The notes under the pieces were generated by a model. It saw nothing but the letters and a program-made list of their open reading frames with translations. It had not been told where the DNA came from and searched no databases. From the NCBI GenBank assembly GCA_026874595.1, contig CM049317.1:70827618-70891617 (forward strand): a DNA stretch of 64,000 bases. The letters run 5' to 3'. This document shows, in pieces, positions 61,560 to 64,000 of this stretch. Position numbers and translations under genes: made by a program. Numbering within the stretch: the stretch's first letter is position 1; each line of letters begins with the position of its first letter. Source of the stretch: Sipunculus nudus (Eukaryota > Annelida > Sipuncula > Golfingiida > Sipunculidae).

Positions 61560-61998
61560 GCATTTTAGGCTCGTTCAAGATGACGCCTAAATTTGGGGCC
61601 TAGGAAATGGTGGTTTGAAGTTAATTACCGCCACCTAGTTCACCAAAAAGTGTGACTCCTGGGTTAATTAATCTTAGTTTGATAGCAGAATGTTCTTAAA
61701 GGTGTCTGTGTTTCGGGGTTCACATCAAAGCGGTACGAACTGTCTCACTTGTGAAGCTTGCTTTCTAGCGGTTGGAACGCCGGACTAATGCGCCATCGAA
61801 AAGGGTTCGAATATCGGATCGGCCCAATAGTTTCCCCTCAGCAAAATGTTTCCGTTACATATGGGGTCTCGTCCAAAATCCCTACGCTGGAGCCCGGGAA
61901 AGATTAGGTTGAGGTAATTGGGTAAGCTAGTTCACCAAAAAGTGTGAATCCAGGGATAATCAATCTTGTCCTTATAGCAGCACGCTCTTAATAGGAGG
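61560..61998 (+). mobile_element. LTR/TRIM-like short retroelement with tRNA-like core
   Basis: 61651-61859 starts TGTGACTCC and ends CGTTACA. It is followed by TGGGGTCTCGTCC at 61862-61874, which resembles a retroviral primer-binding site for tRNA-Pro. After about 83 bases a second TGTGAATCC start appears at 61943 and is cut off by TA repeats near 61999. A decayed earlier copy of the same internal part precedes it (61560-61650). Inside lies a tRNA-like segment with TAGCGG at 61766 and GGTTCGAAT at 61804-61812. The pattern fits a miniature LTR element (LTR, short internal part, LTR), but a tandem tRNA-derived SINE is also possible. Confidence 0.45.
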
Positions 61999-62043
61999 TA
62001 GGTTATATATATATATATATATATGTATATATGAGAGAGAGAG
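61999..62043. repeat. TA and GA microsatellite
   Basis: TA repeats followed by GAGAGAGAGAG. Confidence 0.85.
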
Positions 62044-62679
62044 AGCCTTTACGGTAAAATAAAGCCGACATTCATTAGATAATGAGAGGAATGTGAATCT
62101 TTTGGGTTTCTCAAATCACATTATATGTGCTCGCTGAAATAAAGCTTCACTATTAAGAAATGTATACGTTCTTTCCTGGTGCCTGCAGTTAGTGTACTTA
62201 GGAATACATAAACTCTTTTCCAATTTCTCAACGGGGATTATTTATCATTCGAATTTATTATGTAAGCGCTTTATGTTTTAACGATATTGGGTCCAAATAA
62301 TATGATTTCGTTTACTATCTGGCATAATGTTTACGTTTTTCAACTTTCCTTCCATGCATATATAAAATTAACAAAGTAATGGGATATAAAATAAAATATA
62401 TGGATAATCTTGTTTTCATCTAATTTCAAAATGCGATCAGGTGCTGAGAGTATATTTTAAATAGTGGGGTTGGGTTCCTATATTTTTTTATTCTATGAAA
62501 AGTATACAACTATTTACTTTAAACGTTTATAGGTAGGGGTTTCAAATGGAAGAACTGAATGTTTGATGTAGAACTGAATATAATGAAACTCGCTTTACTA
62601 AATGTTTTATGAAGATGTGTACCTGTCTTGGAGCCGGTATATTGGGAATTCATTAAAAACTAAAACATCTGACACTGAA

Positions 62680-62990
62680 AAAATTCTCTTAGTAAAGGCG
62701 TCATTCATGTCTACTTAAACGTCACGGTTCAAATCTGTCAGTCTGAGCGAGACACGAACGATGGTACAATCAAGAGAGGTGACAGATAAGTACATGCACT
62801 TATTTATCCATCTGTTTGCAGGGATGAAGGGACCTAGTAAGTTCAGTGGTAAACATCTCACCTCTCTAAGCTGACGATCCCTTCATACCTATGAAAGAGG
62901 GTTGTGATCGTACCTCCAAGGTCGGTGGTCTCGGCAGGGTCCTCTGGTTACCTTGACCTCTTTATATTACCTTGCGGAGACATTTGAACT
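62680..62990 (+). repeat. Dispersed repeat, copy 2, with tRNA-like SINE segment
   Basis: 62680-62815 matches 49974-50110. At about 62835-62910 a tRNA-like part follows: TAGTAAGTTCAGTGGTAAA resembles an A-box region and GGGTTGTGATCGTACC a weak B box. Probably a tRNA-derived SINE. Confidence 0.45.
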
Positions 62991-62999
62991 TAGGGTAAA

Positions 63000-63528
63000 T
63001 TATTATACCTATTTGAGCAATCAATGTAAATTAACTAAGTTTATGCAAAATAACTAAGTTTAAATTGTCTGTATTGTTTTATCTATCTGCCTTTACCGAG
63101 TGGACTATATCTTGGTCGACATGGTTAAGTTTTTACATTTATTTTATTTAAAAAACGAGTACGGTTGCAGTACAACAACTTCTCTTTACTAGTTATTACA
63201 AAGAGTGGACAACTCTATAGAGAGTGTAACGCACAGTGTGGTCTTACGTTATCTGTCTGTGATAAGCTGTAAGCCGTTACTAGTAGCAGAATAAGATGAT
63301 GTTGTGTGTAGACTTGACACAGGGGAACTTACATGGAAGATAGCTTAGGAGATCTGCTGATACGGACAAAGAAGGAATCACACTCAATTAAAACGTTCAT
63401 ATAGAGCATTCTGGCTTCCTAGTAATGCGATGTGAGATTAGAAGTTTTGACGTAATAACGGAATGCACATGATATAAACTCTACATATTGCATTGTGCTG
63501 TACATGTTTAGCCTGTATTTTATCTGAC
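63000..63528. other. Spacer before the right copy of the window-edge repeat
   Basis: No gene or known repeat recognised. Confidence 0.4.
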
Positions 63529-64000
63529 TTATCCATATTAGTATGAATATAATCGATAAAAGAAATATTTGACATGTAAATGTCAGTATGTTCCCTATAT
63601 AATTAACCATCTAAGCCACCTGCATCGTTAGCTATTGAAACCTGATTAATAACACGCAAGCATGGCTCTGCCTGTTTCATTATTACTAATTTAAAAAATG
63701 AAAGCTGGATAACCACCTGCTACGCAAACTAATTTGAGCTTGACATGTAAATTCTAGATTAATAAGGAATTCCAATTCAAAATCCCAAGACATATAAAAC
63801 AAATATGTATAAGCAAATTACATGAATCAAGTAAATCATGCAATATAACTTATTTCTAAAATAAAAACTACCGTTTACCATTTTGATACATTATAAGTCC
63901 AAGTTTTTATTATTCTAAATATTCTTATTGTTCGGCGTTATTCTTCCATATCTGTTTGACCTGTAAAGTCTGAGCTAATTGTTTTATTTTCAACCGTCTC
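63529..64000. repeat. Right copy of the long-spaced direct repeat
   Basis: Matches window positions 1-470 with an offset of 63528 at the left end. See the entry at 1-480. Confidence 0.9.

Noticed and set aside
1-64000. CRISPR arrays, operons, prophage or bacterial promoters
   Set aside because: Tandem repeats here are long paralogous units and microsatellites; gene structure is spliced and eukaryotic.

Overview
The window looks like AT-rich nuclear DNA of an animal, probably a marine invertebrate such as a mollusc or lancelet. The reasons are split genes with GT/AG introns, an L1/Tx1-type LINE, tRNA-like short repeats, TA microsatellites with foldback elements, and no compact ORFs or operons. 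The species cannot be fixed from sequence alone.

The only convincing host gene family is a tandem array of small, predicted secreted proteins of the SnoaL-like / DUF4440 (NTF2-like fold) type. Each gene has four coding exons: a signal peptide exon A, then exons B, C and D carrying the domain. Upstream lie a conserved TATTTATA element and a probable non-coding exon. Three copies are intact (15874-17643, 28893-30662 and 54902-56837). One is a pseudogene (42912-44334) and several are fragments (3823-3945, 5976-6375, 31841-31865, about 47972-48060).

Layout: 1-11 kb is a diverged 'unit 0' with pseudogene pieces. Unit 1 is about 11265-21750, unit 2 about 21755-35985 and unit 3 about 35987-44334. 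Unit 3 breaks off in a TA microsatellite inside exon C and is joined to another partial unit (44386 to about 48060). About 48.06-50.39 kb is unrelated, repeat-rich DNA. A more diverged unit 4 spans about 50515-60240. From 60.2 kb there are short repeats and no recognised gene. From 63529 the sequence repeats the first 470 bases of the window, so the array itself may recur with a spacing of about 63.5 kb.

Units 1 and 2 each carry the same 3'-truncated LINE (ORF1 plus endonuclease, no reverse transcriptase) on the minus strand. Eight copies of a 211-bp foldback element sit inside TA microsatellites. Units 2 and 3 each contain a threefold 735-750 bp sub-repeat built around it. Unit 2 also holds a perfect 78-bp inverted repeat whose arms each contain a hammerhead-ribozyme-like core. 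It is missing from the matching place in unit 3.

The strongest biological signals are two. First, the intact gene copies 1 and 4 are identical in exon A but differ almost only by amino-acid-changing substitutions in exons C and D. Second, the hammerhead-like palindrome is a recent insertion.
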